Source of the DNA: Symsagittifera roscoffensis
Lineage: Eukaryota; Xenacoelomorpha; Acoela; Convolutidae
NCBI RefSeq assembly: GCF_963678635.1
Contig: NC_087064.1
Coordinates: 61,869,548 to 61,933,547 of the forward strand
DNA length: 64,000 nucleotides
Direction: 5' to 3'
The notes under the pieces were generated by a model. That model did no database searches and was not told the DNA's origin. It saw only the letters and a list, made by a program, of their open reading frames with translations. Each line of letters begins with the position of its first letter. The first letter of the stretch is position 1. Positions 1 to 10,383 of the stretch are shown here, piece after piece. The translations under genes were made by a program, and so were the position numbers.

Positions 1-2983
1 TTGGCGTCCCCGCTTCCCGATACTTCGTTATATTCTCTTCCATCCATCTCAGAGCCAACATCGTACTCACTACCAAGAGCGTCACCTTCTGTCGGTGATC
101 CGGTAGTCCGATCGACCGGATTTCTTCCATATCCCACACCAGGCAAAGGTTCTTGTGATCTGGATACCACACCGTTTGCGCCAAACAGTGGCATGGGCAT
201 TCTCCATGGGTGATCTCAATGCTCCTGAGGTTACGCTCCCCCGAGGCTTCCAAGAGAGGCTCAAGCTCCATCATTTTCTCATGCATCGTGTCGTTATCTT
301 CCAGGTTTGGAGCACTTCCCACGGGTTTTCCGATCACGTTTTGTCTCTCGTGATCGCTAGTGTTCTCTCTCTCCAACTTCAAAAGTTCTTCTCCCCAGAT
401 TTCACTCAAGTCATCTCTCAATTCTTTTGGTACTGTCCATCTGATTTTTCTCAACAACTTGTGCGAGTGATGCGATATCCTAGCCAACCTCACGCACTTG
501 GGCACTGAGAAGGCCTTGTCCACCATTACTCTCTGGCTGGATGCTTCCACCATCGCCATGTGCAGTGGGTAGTGACTTCCGCACAAGTTGGCCATCATTG
601 ACCCTATCAGGGATTTTGCGTTCAATGGCAGGCCATAAGCTTCGCTCATGGGAAACCCCATTTCTGCCTCAAGACCAACTTTCCAGCTCCGGATGTGTTT
701 TTGAGTCACTTGCAACACCCCAGGCCATGATTCTACGCTCAACGCCGTCACCCAATGGTGTTCAGACTCTAGTCTTTCCAATGACTGCAAACTACACATT
801 CTCGAGAAAAATCCGAGAGCTGTCGCTATATTCACCGTGGTTCTCGCGTAACACTCCGCTACTATTTGCACTTCACTTCTCTCCCTTTCTGTGATGTCTT
901 CGAACCAAGTGACCAGGTCTTCTTTTTGAAAGGACAGTATTCTGACGCATGACCGTCCATCGCAGGTGTGCTCTCCGCTTCCACACGTCGAATCCAGACA
1001 GCTAACCGGCTCCAATTTCTTCGCTGACCCGGGATTGTTCGTCTTTTCGCTTGGCTCTTGCATCTGAGGTGAGATTAGCTTATGCAGCACACTCAACTTT
1101 GCCAGATCTTCATCTTCCGTTGGTGCTAACCTCACTCGCTCGGTGGTTTCCTCGATCAGACTCGCGTGGGGATGTGGACACCAGGAGGGTCTTAGTAGCT
1201 TCCATACCACTCCCAAGTTCGTGGTTAACAAGCCATTTCCATCGCCCATGTTCACTTCAACTCTCTTGTTTGAGCGCGGTATGCTTACCACCTCTGGTGT
1301 TCTCTCAAGAATCAGGCCCAAGCTCGGCCCCTCTTTTTCCACCGCGTCTATTTCCATTATTCTTTCTGTCCAAAACTTCAGTAGCTCCGCTACCTCATGG
1401 TTTCTGTGGGCACCTCCAGTTTCCGAGTCTAAGAAGGGGTTGTAGGCTATTCCCATTACTCCCGACACATATTGGTATTCCCCCTTCTCGCTGAGTCTCG
1501 AGTACTGCTCTGACGAGGCCAGGTTACGGTGAACATCATGTTCTTCTTCGAACTTCTTATTATAGAATCTCCGTACCTCGTCCAGCTTTCTGTGGTTCTC
1601 TAGGGACAGTCTGGAACCATCTTCTTTTTCTATACCAGTACTCTGATACACGTTTAAGATGATCGTTGAGACTCTTTTTTCCACGGTTTTACTTCCGTTT
1701 ACTCTCTGGTGGCATGCCAAGATGGTACTATCAGACATCATTGACATTATCCATCTCAAGAAACATGTGGCATCCTTCCTCCTAGCCAGGCTCAAGCCTG
1801 AATTGTCCCTAGCCACGTGTTGCATCAATGCCTGATACACATCTAGCTTTTTGCTTCCCAACTTCAGCCTGTCATACGAGGTCAGTGTTTCCAACTCTAT
1901 TCCCACCAGACTCCAGGTGAACATTAATTGTCCTGCAGTTCTAACGAAGGGATTCGCCCTTAATGGTGGTGCTGATGAGGATGTCCTCATTGCCTCTTCA
2001 AAATGATCCTTCAACAAGTTCTGCCAGGACCTCTTCAGCTGATTCGCCACTTCTATTTTATTAACCTCGGCCTTTTGCTGGGTGGCCCAATTGCGTCGCT
2101 TGCGAGCTACTCCACTGTCCAATTTCTTCAAGCAGTCCTCCATTTCCTTCAATGTCTCGAGGGCCACCCACCACGTCCGGGAGGTGTTCCTCGTCTTGTT
2201 CCTCTCCAATGGATCACTTGTCACTCGCTTGCCCGTGGCCTGGTGTGCCTTCGAGATCCATTCTTTGCCGACATCTACTTCCCATGTCTGTCCGTTCGTT
2301 GAACCTCTCTTCACGTTTATCTTCTGAGGCTTGAAGTCTTCCTCCGATGTCGAACTGGTGGAAACCTCTATTTCCCTCTCTACTTCAAGTGGTCTTCTGA
2401 GCTCCGAGCTGCTCTTGTATGCCGCCGTCTTGCATCGAGCCAAAACCATGGGCGCCGTCTCTTTCAAGTTTCCTTCCGAAACAGCATCCACTGAAGGACT
2501 ACCCAATCCCTCCACTTCTCTCTTCCTCTTGCGAGTCTTCACATCTCTGCTTGAGGGTGTTGTGGCTATCATCACTGATTCGACCTCTCTGTCTACCTCC
2601 AATCCTTCCAACTCCTGCCTCCCCCCTGCTCGAGCCTTAAGGATATTAGTACTTTTAATCATATTACTAGTCCCAATCTTATCCCTTTTTATATCATTAA
2701 CTATTTTATCTACAGTTTTTTGTTTCAGAGTAGAGCTGTCCTCACATTTTTCTTCTCTAGTCTTCGATCGTGAATTCCTCAGCTCTACCAGCTTGCTCAG
2801 CAGCTCTTTTCTCGCCTTCTCATCCAGGCCCGTTCCTATCAGAAGCGGTTCTCTAAATCTTACGACTGTGTCCCACAGTTCCTCCTTGAACTTGTCCAGC
2901 GTCGTCTCGCTGCCCACTTCTTGATTGAATTCTTCCAAGAACTCCTGCCAAGCATCGTTCTTCAGAGACCCCAGAATATGTCC
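1..2983 (-). CDS. Giant third ORF of element 1, distal segment (runs off left edge)
   Basis: The minus strand is open in one frame from 2,983 to the window edge, 994 codons without a stop, and continues past position 1. It is in a different frame from the segment ending at 2,962, but the text joins if one base is missing in the G run near 2,973-2,976 (TGGGGT). The first part is charged, with a nuclear-localisation-like basic stretch (KTRKRKR) encoded near 2,525-2,545. The last third has a Cys-rich patch (CLDSTCGSGEHTC near 990) and another (CPCHC near 190). No domain recognised and no clear transmembrane helix. It could be a non-enzymatic structural or Env-like part; I cannot assign a function. 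Confidence 0.6.
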
Positions 2984-4041
2984 CTGTTCCCTTCGAAAGT
3001 GTTCCTTTCCCTTTCCTCCGAGCTCAAGAGTATCATCCCCATATTGAAGGTCTCATTTGCCAATGGCAATTCCAGATTCTTCCGGGGGGACGGATTCAGA
3101 GGTGGGGTGGCAGTATCTGCCCAATTCTCCTCGCTCAAGTCTTTCAACAGCTCTTGAGTGGTGAGCTCCTCCCCTGATGGCCCTGGTTCAGGTGTATTCC
3201 CCACTTCCATGTCCTCACCGGCTTCACTGAGAGTTTCATCCATACTCTCTTCTTCTGACTCATGTCTCCTTCTCTCGAGAATTTTCTTAAACCGGTCCTC
3301 GACGGGTCCACTCCTCTTGTCTCCAGGCGTGTCCACTGACAGTGGTGATGGTGTCGTAGGGTCCAATTTCTTGTACTCCGTCAGGGCTACGTGTAGTTGA
3401 CCTGCTGCATCTAGTTCTTTTCCCTCCTGTCTCACTTCCACCTGTTCTAAGCCATAGGGTGCCCTGTATTTTCTCGTTGCAAATTTCATGTCGTCCACCA
3501 ATGCGACGTGCCCCTCCATCACGATCATCCTGCCATCATCCCATATGGGTAGCATGTTTTCAAGTCCCTCCTGCTCAAGAGCTCTCAAGACGTTTCGCAC
3601 CTCATATCCGGGGGGCTGCGAACCTCTCATCTTTTTCGCTCGCGTCGTCCACGAATTTACCTTCGCCTCGCTAGTATGGAAGTAGACCGCCGCCGTGTAG
3701 CCGATGAACAGGGGGTCCCAGCCATCAGTGAAATCCTTCTGCATTTCCTCCGTCGTCATCCTCGCCATTATGGAGGGAACTACCAAGGGACTGTTCATTC
3801 CTAAGGTCATCCTCCTGACTATTGGGAACTCAGGCATGGTGGCTGGGAGGATTTCTTTCTCCATTATGGTTTCCAGCTCCCTCTTCACCAGTGCATAGCA
3901 CTCCTTCCAGGCAGGAATTCTCAAGATTTCTCGTCCGTCTGCCGTCAATGGGTTCAAGTTCCAGAATTTGGGATACATTTCGATGGGACCCTCTCGCTTG
4001 TCTCCCATTCTACATTGCATTTGTCCCCTGAAGTTGTACAC
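2962..4041 (-). CDS. Giant third ORF of element 1, third segment
   Basis: This 359-codon segment overlaps the 4,010-4,822 segment in another frame. The overlap reads as one protein if a base is missing near 4,050 (AATCGGCG), so the apparent ATG at 4,041 is probably internal. The N-terminal half looks globular (rich in W, F, Y, with few low-complexity runs). The C-terminal part, after about residue 210, is acidic and Ser/Thr/Pro rich with many E and D, like a linker. It ends at a TGA at 2,962 caused by another frame slip at a G run. No domain recognised. Its relation to the SGNH segment rests on contiguity, strand and the shared slip pattern. Confidence 0.6.
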   Translation of the reverse strand: MYNFRGQMQCRMGDKREGPIEMYPKFWNLNPLTADGREILRIPAWKECYALVKRELETIMEKEILPATMPEFPIVRRMTLGMNSPLVVPSIMARMTTEEMQKDFTDGWDPLFIGYTAAVYFHTSEAKVNSWTTRAKKMRGSQPPGYEVRNVLRALEQEGLENMLPIWDDGRMIVMEGHVALVDDMKFATRKYRAPYGLEQVEVRQEGKELDAAGQLHVALTEYKKLDPTTPSPLSVDTPGDKRSGPVEDRFKKILERRRHESEEESMDETLSEAGEDMEVGNTPEPGPSGEELTTQELLKDLSEENWADTATPPLNPSPRKNLELPLANETFNMGMILLSSEERERNTFEGNRDIFWGL

Positions 4042-4822
4042 TATCAGCTCGGCATCGCCGATTCTGCATCATGAGGTATTGCACTAACAACGTCTTCAAC
4101 CCTGCGGCACACTTGTAGGAGCTGGTCTCAATGCTCGAGTGGACTCTTCCCATAGACAGAGGCTCTCCATATTCCATTAATCGATGAAACGACACCAATT
4201 CCCCATGGGTTAAGAGTAATAGTGCCAGGTACCCATCGACTCGAAGTGTCTCCACTCCTCGACTAAACATGTATGCTGGGCCCATGTTGAACAAGTATCT
4301 GGGGTAAACCAAATACAAAGCCAAGAGCAGACTGATGGGCATGCCCAGTATCTCCTGCACGAAGGCTCCAAAGATAGTCGCCGTGGTGCCGAACATTCCT
4401 GCCATGAATTCCTTCTCCCAGCAAGGACTCAAGAACTTGAGAACCTCATAATCCCTCCTAGTCCTCAATTCACCCTTGGCGTGCTCTCTCCAGAACCCTC
4501 CAATCGTCACTTCATTGGCGGCCGAGACAAATCTAGCCACCGTCATGTCTCTTGTTTCGGCCAGCTCCAGTTGTTTCTCCAGAAAACTCCAGACTTGTTT
4601 CACGAGGGGTGGTGCTTCCTCCCTCGTCTTGTTCGTGGTGTTCTCCAGCCTTGGTGTCAAAAATGGCCACCAGCCATTCTCTTGAGTCAATCGATATTTC
4701 ATCGATTCTAATTGCTTCTCCGTCTCGGCCACATTTCTTCTCTCGTTACTGGGACCTCTAGACTTGCTGGTGGAGTTTGTGATCTTCACGTCCATACTCC
4801 GAAACCACAAACTGGCCGTCAA
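4010..4822 (-). CDS. Giant third ORF of element 1, second segment
   Basis: A 270-codon segment directly after the SGNH-bearing ORF, separated by a one-base slip near 4,835 (CCGGCGATAAG, where an extra G would keep the frame). The text is amphipathic, with a hydrophobic stretch around residues 145-185 (FGTTATIFGAFVQEIL and following) that is broken by charged and Pro residues, so it is more likely a buried core than a membrane anchor. No family recognised. The last about 10 residues before its stop are out-of-frame tail. It could be a separate short protein, but the continuous coding texture on both sides argues for one long polypeptide. Confidence 0.55.
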   Translation of the reverse strand: MTASLWFRSMDVKITNSTSKSRGPSNERRNVAETEKQLESMKYRLTQENGWWPFLTPRLENTTNKTREEAPPLVKQVWSFLEKQLELAETRDMTVARFVSAANEVTIGGFWREHAKGELRTRRDYEVLKFLSPCWEKEFMAGMFGTTATIFGAFVQEILGMPISLLLALYLVYPRYLFNMGPAYMFSRGVETLRVDGYLALLLLTHGELVSFHRLMEYGEPLSMGRVHSSIETSSYKCAAGLKTLLVQYLMMQNRRCRADSVQLQGTNAM

Positions 4823-4827
4823 TTGGC

Positions 4828-7800
4828 TTATCGCCGGGTGATCGTCTCTGATGACTGGGCTGAACTTGAGTTGCCTGGAAAGTTCGATATCTCTAGCAAG
4901 AGCACCTCATCTAATACGATCAGGATGTCGGCTAGTCCATAAAAGCCCCTCAGTGCATGAGATATGTCCGCCCATGCCGCCGCCAATTCTGATTTGCGAA
5001 GCCTCAGGTTCGATGGCTCCAACTCCCGATTGGGGGCTGCCATTAGAATCCGCCATTCATTCCCTTCTGCTATCAGGATCAAGACCGCGTACACGAATTG
5101 TGGGGCGGGTGGCATATTCGCGTATCCAGGGGATGTGGTAAACACCACCTTCGTCTTGGACACAAATCTCGAGACAACATTCTCTTGCACTTCATTCATC
5201 GCCGCAAACAACGCCTGAATGGCTTCCCATATCTTCCTCGATGGCGGATTTTCATCGCCCCTCAGTTGCTCAAGAAGTCCCACCGCGTGCAGGTGATCAT
5301 TCATTCCTGCAAACAATAGCAGCTCAGGTTCACAGGGCATCTCCGACTTTATTGCCACCACCAGAGTTAACATCTGATTTAATTCAGCTCCTGGCAAAGA
5401 GTATATCAGAGTCTCCGGCCAGAACAACTTGGGAGACGTTCCTTCGAAGTCCGACCCCGCCACAATGACTACTCTCGCAGCAGCCGGATCTGCTCTATCA
5501 TAAACTGCCAGGGTTTTGGCCAGTTGGGTGCTGCCACAGGGCTTCCCGTACCTGGGATCTTCCGCCAATTTCGAGCCTTCGTAAGCGGCATCCGGCAATT
5601 CCATCGACCCTGGATTGAGTAGTTTGTCTACCACTTTCAACTGTGCCGGGGTCGCCAACCTGATCCTGGCGATGCTCGTTCGGTGCTTGGGAGGTTCTGT
5701 TATAAGTCCAGGACTCCCCAGCAGCTTGAGAGGTCGGTAGTTAATGGGTCCCATGATCGCTTTTGTGGGAATTCCAGTCAGGTCTGTGGTCTCCATCAAT
5801 TTCGTTCTCGAGAAGTGCGCCTCATGAGCTTTCAACCAGTCCACGCAATGATGTCTATTCAAATCCTCGTGCGACACTCGTTCAATCCCCAGGGTTTCCG
5901 CCAATTCTCGCCTGCATTCCAAACTCTCTAGGTCCAGTTCTTTCACCTTCTCAGGATATCTCAAGCGAGCGGTCTCTATAGACCTCTTTTCCCGCTTGTT
6001 CTCTGCCACTACCACTGAGGATATCGCCGAGCCTGGAGGTGTTGATGACGTCACCTCCTCAGACTCCATTGGCGTGGCACTCTGCAATCGGGTCTGGTTG
6101 CTCCTCGAACCGTCTCTAGTGTCAACTCTCGTTCCCAAGCGACCAGACAAGGTCCTTGAGGCAAGGAATGGTGGGTTCGGAGGTGGTCCTAATGTAAATT
6201 GGGCTGTCTCTAGCAGATCCGACACTAGCATGTTTATGTGTTCCTGGAAGACGTCGTTCAGCCACTCCGCTCCCCTTGGCCTATCGAAATGGATTCCATC
6301 ATTGGAGTTGTCTTCAGGGAATCCCTTTTTCTCCATGCGCTCCGCTACGTCCAACAGTCTGACAGGAAGCACACTCTTCCGGTGTATGTCTCGGATCACC
6401 TTGTTTAGGTTCCGCACCTTCTCGTTCATCTCCAAGGCGTGCTGATCAAACATCATGTTGTAGGGGACCGTACATACTGTCAGCAGGATGGGGTCCATCT
6501 GGATCCTCAGCTCCTCAAGAAGGCAGCTCATCTTGTCGTACAGCCTCGTTATTTTCCTCGCTTCTCCCCTTGACACATCGTTTGTCCCGATCATCAGGGT
6601 CACCGTGTTTACTTTAGTCATCCCTAGCATGTCCAGGGTTGCCAACATCTGTGGCGTGGCAGCTCCAGCGAAACTCAAGATTCCTGTCTGCCAATGCGAC
6701 TGGATCCGGGTCAACACCCGCACCAGGCTGTCCCCTATGATTAGGTGAACTGCACCCTCTGGCACACGAGGTGGCGCGAGATACTCCACCCAGGCTGCAT
6801 CATGGAAGCAGTCCCTCCTGGCTCCCTGTTCCGCACTCCAATCCAGTCGATTGTGCCTGTGGTACCTTCCCTCTGTATTTTTCTTATAACTCGAGATCAC
6901 GACGCTCTTGAGCGGCTGTTCCCTCCAAGTTGGGGGAAGCTCCGGTCTTGCCGATCTTTCCCGGTTTTTCTGCTGTAATTTCTCGCCTAGCTCTTTCAGG
7001 CGTGATGAGCCGCCACTCACCTGACTGTCGCTCGAGGTCGAGGTTGGGGTATATCCCGGCAGCACCACATCCATTAGTGGACGTACAGGTTGTGTCTCTA
7101 GGCCACGCAAGGAAGGCGTCGCGTCATTCGGTATCCAGACTTCCAACCCTTCACTCATGTGTTCTCTGGCCTCACGGTCAAGGTTGAACCGTCCTCTTGC
7201 CCTGGGAGCTTCATCCACCTCCATGCGCGACTCTGGCCTCGAGCTGGTCACTACTCGCTCCTTTGGCCTGGCTCCCTTCTGTGCGTCAAGCTCACGTTGT
7301 CGCTGTTCTATTCTCTCCAACTCCGACTTCAGTTGATCACGATTCGCGGCGCTCTCACGCACCCTTAGTTCCTGCTGATGTTCAACTTTTAGCATCTCAA
7401 GTAACCTCAGAGTCTGATCTCGCTCGTTGACTGCCTGGTCTCTCTCCAGCTGAATCTTCTCCCGATCCAGCTTCGCCTGATCCCGATCGAGGTTCGCCTT
7501 GTTCCTTTCCTTCTGCGCCTTCTCGAGCTCTTTCTTTAGAACACCCAGATCCGGATATGCCTCGGTCGTCTGTTGCGCTCGCGTCATCGACGGCACCCTA
7601 CTCGAGCCCTGGCTTGTAGATCTTGCTGTTGGCCTAGTCGGTAGTGGGAACTCCCCTGCGCCATATTCAGTGTTGTTACTCAGGCCAGGATTCCTTGCCA
7701 AGTCAAAGCCCCTTACTCCTCCATCCACGTTCCAAGACAACCATCTGGTCTGTTCTTGGTTTGATATACCCTCGGTGGTGTACCCGATCATCAGGACAGC

Positions 7801-7977
7801 CTCCGTTGCAGACTCCCTGCACTCACCCTGGTCTTCCAACTGGAGGATGGCATTCAGCATTACTGCCATTCTCTCGTCTATCTGGGTATAGTCCAGGTCC
7901 CTCAGGCGTCTGTACAGCTCATCAAGAGTGGGCTTCTTCAGGGCCGCGGGCATGGAATTCCAGAATCGGTCTGCCAT
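4828..7977 (-). CDS. Third ORF of element 1: coiled coil plus SGNH/GDSL hydrolase domain
   Basis: 1,049 codons from an ATG at 7,977. Residues about 145-235 form a highly charged coiled coil (repeated LDRDQAKLDREK-type heptads). Residues about 408-585 match the SGNH hydrolase fold: block I IIGDSLVR (Ser 417), block III IGTNDVS (464-469) and block V with Asp and His in NDGIHFDRPRG (559-569). This fold usually hydrolyses ester bonds. A second, decayed copy may follow at 836-1017 (VAGSDFEG, FAGMNDHL) without a convincing catalytic His. SGNH domains are known in ORF1 of CR1-like non-LTR elements; here the domain lies downstream of an LTR-element pol, in the position of env. Expression probably needs splicing or a subgenomic RNA. 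Hydrolase call confident; substrate and role unknown. Confidence 0.8.
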   Translation of the reverse strand: MADRFWNSMPAALKKPTLDELYRRLRDLDYTQIDERMAVMLNAILQLEDQGECRESATEAVLMIGYTTEGISNQEQTRWLSWNVDGGVRGFDLARNPGLSNNTEYGAGEFPLPTRPTARSTSQGSSRVPSMTRAQQTTEAYPDLGVLKKELEKAQKERNKANLDRDQAKLDREKIQLERDQAVNERDQTLRLLEMLKVEHQQELRVRESAANRDQLKSELERIEQRQRELDAQKGARPKERVVTSSRPESRMEVDEAPRARGRFNLDREAREHMSEGLEVWIPNDATPSLRGLETQPVRPLMDVVLPGYTPTSTSSDSQVSGGSSRLKELGEKLQQKNRERSARPELPPTWREQPLKSVVISSYKKNTEGRYHRHNRLDWSAEQGARRDCFHDAAWVEYLAPPRVPEGAVHLIIGDSLVRVLTRIQSHWQTGILSFAGAATPQMLATLDMLGMTKVNTVTLMIGTNDVSRGEARKITRLYDKMSCLLEELRIQMDPILLTVCTVPYNMMFDQHALEMNEKVRNLNKVIRDIHRKSVLPVRLLDVAERMEKKGFPEDNSNDGIHFDRPRGAEWLNDVFQEHINMLVSDLLETAQFTLGPPPNPPFLASRTLSGRLGTRVDTRDGSRSNQTRLQSATPMESEEVTSSTPPGSAISSVVVAENKREKRSIETARLRYPEKVKELDLESLECRRELAETLGIERVSHEDLNRHHCVDWLKAHEAHFSRTKLMETTDLTGIPTKAIMGPINYRPLKLLGSPGLITEPPKHRTSIARIRLATPAQLKVVDKLLNPGSMELPDAAYEGSKLAEDPRYGKPCGSTQLAKTLAVYDRADPAAARVVIVAGSDFEGTSPKLFWPETLIYSLPGAELNQMLTLVVAIKSEMPCEPELLLFAGMNDHLHAVGLLEQLRGDENPPSRKIWEAIQALFAAMNEVQENVVSRFVSKTKVVFTTSPGYANMPPAPQFVYAVLILIAEGNEWRILMAAPNRELEPSNLRLRKSELAAAWADISHALRGFYGLADILIVLDEVLLLEISNFPGNSSSAQSSETITRR

Positions 7978-8654
7978 TCTTCGTGACTTCGGGATGTATA
8001 TCGGTATGTGTTAACCAGCTCAAGAATTACCTAACCGACTTAAGTATTACCCAACTCAAGAATTCTCTAGAAATGTTCCCTTGCAAATACTTGCTGTAGG
8101 TGCGGATTATCGCGAGTTCAATCAAGATTTCTCTTTCTGTTTCTCGCTTGAGTATAGTTGGATTTTCAACTTTGTTTTTCAAACTTGATCTGAAAACAGA
8201 AAGCATATTAAAACTTAACATGTCACGTTCCTAACCTAGAGACCCCCCTTCTACCAGTATGGTTCAAATCTTATCATTCTCATTTCAATTAAAACAATTC
8301 AATTGGAATTTCCTTAAAAGCATGCAGATTCATTTTATGTTTTAGCACCGTTAATTCCTTTCTCTTTTAAAATTTTAATTGTCATGCCAATCACATCTTA
8401 AGATCCCTTTACCTGCGCCGCACCCCAGTACCTAACTCAAGACTCCTCCCTCACACCCGACTCGATACCCCCGTGTCCCCGACTCAGGCGATGCTCAAGT
8501 AGTACTTCTTATGAAGATACACCATTATCTCAGTTTCTGCAAAGACCACATGTAGGATAGCGTACAAATCCCTTGGGCTCAGTTTGCCCCTGTTTGGGTC
8601 ATACACCGGCATTGAGACCTCTGTTATCCCTCTTTCAATCATGAAGTCTCGTAA
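7978..8654 (-). other. Spacer between pol and third ORF of element 1
   Basis: About 680 bases with no credible reading frame. The part next to the third ORF is AT-rich and the part next to pol is C-rich on the plus strand. A splice acceptor feeding the third ORF would be expected here, but I see no clearly superior site. Confidence 0.4.
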
Positions 8655-10319
8655 TCATGTTAGTGCCAATATCACGTGTTCGGGATCAATTGTGTTCCTG
8701 TCATTGACCCTCGTTACTAGGAAGCACAGATATTTGCCCGGGACTTGTGCTACTGACGGTGGAAGCGCTGCCATCCCTCCCAGTCCTGGTCTCTGTCTGA
8801 ACAGAAACTCTACATTCTGGTACTCTCTTTTGAAGTCAGCTTCCAATCTTGAATTGAAACTCATGTCCGCCGTGATGCAGATCGCGCTGGTCCTGTTTGA
8901 CAGGATGAAGTCGCTATCCGTTATCATGATGTTCTCCGAGTATTCATTGGGTATTTCGAATTTCGTTTTGAAATTCCGACCTATAGTAGGCTCTGGCTCT
9001 TCTTCCTCCAGTTCCAATTCGCTCGTTTCTCTCACTTCCTTGAGCTTCTTTATCATCAAATTTTCGGTGTGGGTAAGTCCTACCCCCACTCCCCGGACAA
9101 AAATATTTATCGACGTCCCCGTCGATGTTGTCGGGTCTGAATTGTCCTGAGGAATGTCCAGTGGCCTGTCTGTTGCCGTCCATCCGAAAAGAGGGTCCTC
9201 TGTCTTCATGTAATTTGCTGCTGATACATCGACTTGCTGAATGCTTTGTCCTTCGCGGCTCTCGTCTTTGACATCACGCATCCACTCTAGAATCCTCAAG
9301 TTCGTGTTCTCCCTCCTCTCTATCTCACTCTGTTCGAGATCCGTTTCTAATTCTGGCGTCGAGTAATCATCCTGCGGATAATGACCACCATCGTCAATGA
9401 CCTGCCATTCCTCTCCGGCTTCCAGTTCGCCTGCCTTCAGTAATTCCTCGCCCAATTTGTCTGGCTGTATCTTATCGATCAAGAAGTCATCCCCGTACCT
9501 GTTGTACCTCATGCCGGTGCGTTTACGATTGCCAGTCCTGGTTTCCGGTGGTGTTGGTCGATCCGGCTCCATCCACTTCGGCACCTCGTCTTGCTCCGGG
9601 TCGTTCCAGTCTTCTTCTACAAATGATCCTGCATCACACTCCACTCCTATCTTTTCATTGTCGTCCAAACTCAAGTTCTCATTACCATCATTTTTCTCTC
9701 TAGTGCCTTTCTCATTCACTTCACACGCTGGCTCTACCACCAGGTACTCAAGACCCTCCATGTCCTTCGGTATGCACCAATCCTCTGGGGACGGGATGTG
9801 AGGCTTCAGATTTTCATAATGTGCCGCTCGCCCAGTACTCAAGCGATAGAACCGTCCTTGTTGATGAACCTCCGTTATCATGAATGGTCCCCTCCACTTC
9901 TTGAGTAGTTTCTTTGTTCCCTTGGGCGGTATTACATTTTGGAAGACCCACACGTATTGGCCCACTTCATATGGCTTTGCTCTTAATATTTTTTCGTCAT
10001 ATTTCCTGCGTTGCCTCATTTGCGCTTGCGCCGTGTTCCTCCTGCATAGCTCGTTCAACTCCTGTTGTCTTTTGATCGCTTCTTTCACGTATGCCTGAGG
10101 CGACGTCCTTTTCCCCTCGTATTCCGGGTAAAAGAATGTCAGAGGCATTGCTCTCTCCCTGCCCGTCAACATCATGAAAGGACTGATGCCCGTAGTTGAG
10201 TGCTGTGTACTGTCGTAGGCTCCTACTACCTGTGGCAGGTATTTGTCCCAGTCCGTCATGTATCTTGAGCAGTACACCCTTAACATGTTGACCAGTGTCC
10301 TGTTTTGTCTCTCTACCAA
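8655..10319 (-). CDS. Element 1 pol, integrase C-terminal half and tail
   Basis: The frame opens with VERQNRTL, which holds the catalytic Glu of the D,D-E integrase triad, followed by the usual conserved PFMMLTGRE-type block. A GPY/F-like module (WRGPFMITEV) follows near residues 140-170, typical of Ty3/gypsy integrases. The remaining about 350 residues are an acidic, low-homology tail. The real start is not here: the frame continues from the 10,384-13,806 ORF across three single-base gaps between 10,316 and 10,395. The first codon is TTG, so independent initiation is unlikely. Role: integration of element cDNA. Confidence 0.8.
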   Translation of the reverse strand: MVERQNRTLVNMLRVYCSRYMTDWDKYLPQVVGAYDSTQHSTTGISPFMMLTGRERAMPLTFFYPEYEGKRTSPQAYVKEAIKRQQELNELCRRNTAQAQMRQRRKYDEKILRAKPYEVGQYVWVFQNVIPPKGTKKLLKKWRGPFMITEVHQQGRFYRLSTGRAAHYENLKPHIPSPEDWCIPKDMEGLEYLVVEPACEVNEKGTREKNDGNENLSLDDNEKIGVECDAGSFVEEDWNDPEQDEVPKWMEPDRPTPPETRTGNRKRTGMRYNRYGDDFLIDKIQPDKLGEELLKAGELEAGEEWQVIDDGGHYPQDDYSTPELETDLEQSEIERRENTNLRILEWMRDVKDESREGQSIQQVDVSAANYMKTEDPLFGWTATDRPLDIPQDNSDPTTSTGTSINIFVRGVGVGLTHTENLMIKKLKEVRETSELELEEEEPEPTIGRNFKTKFEIPNEYSENIMITDSDFILSNRTSAICITADMSFNSRLEADFKREYQNVEFLFRQRPGLGGMAALPPSVAQVPGKYLCFLVTRVNDRNTIDPEHVILALT

Positions 10320-10383
10320 CCCATTGGTCTGTGGATCGTCGAGTGTGCTTGAGCAATGTGCGATCTCTTCATCAATTCTTTTG

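Noticed and set aside
1-8000. Many plus-strand frames of 60-200 codons
   Set aside because: They are complementary shadows of the long minus-strand ORF; residue composition (Ser/Leu/Pro runs) is typical of antisense of coding sequence.
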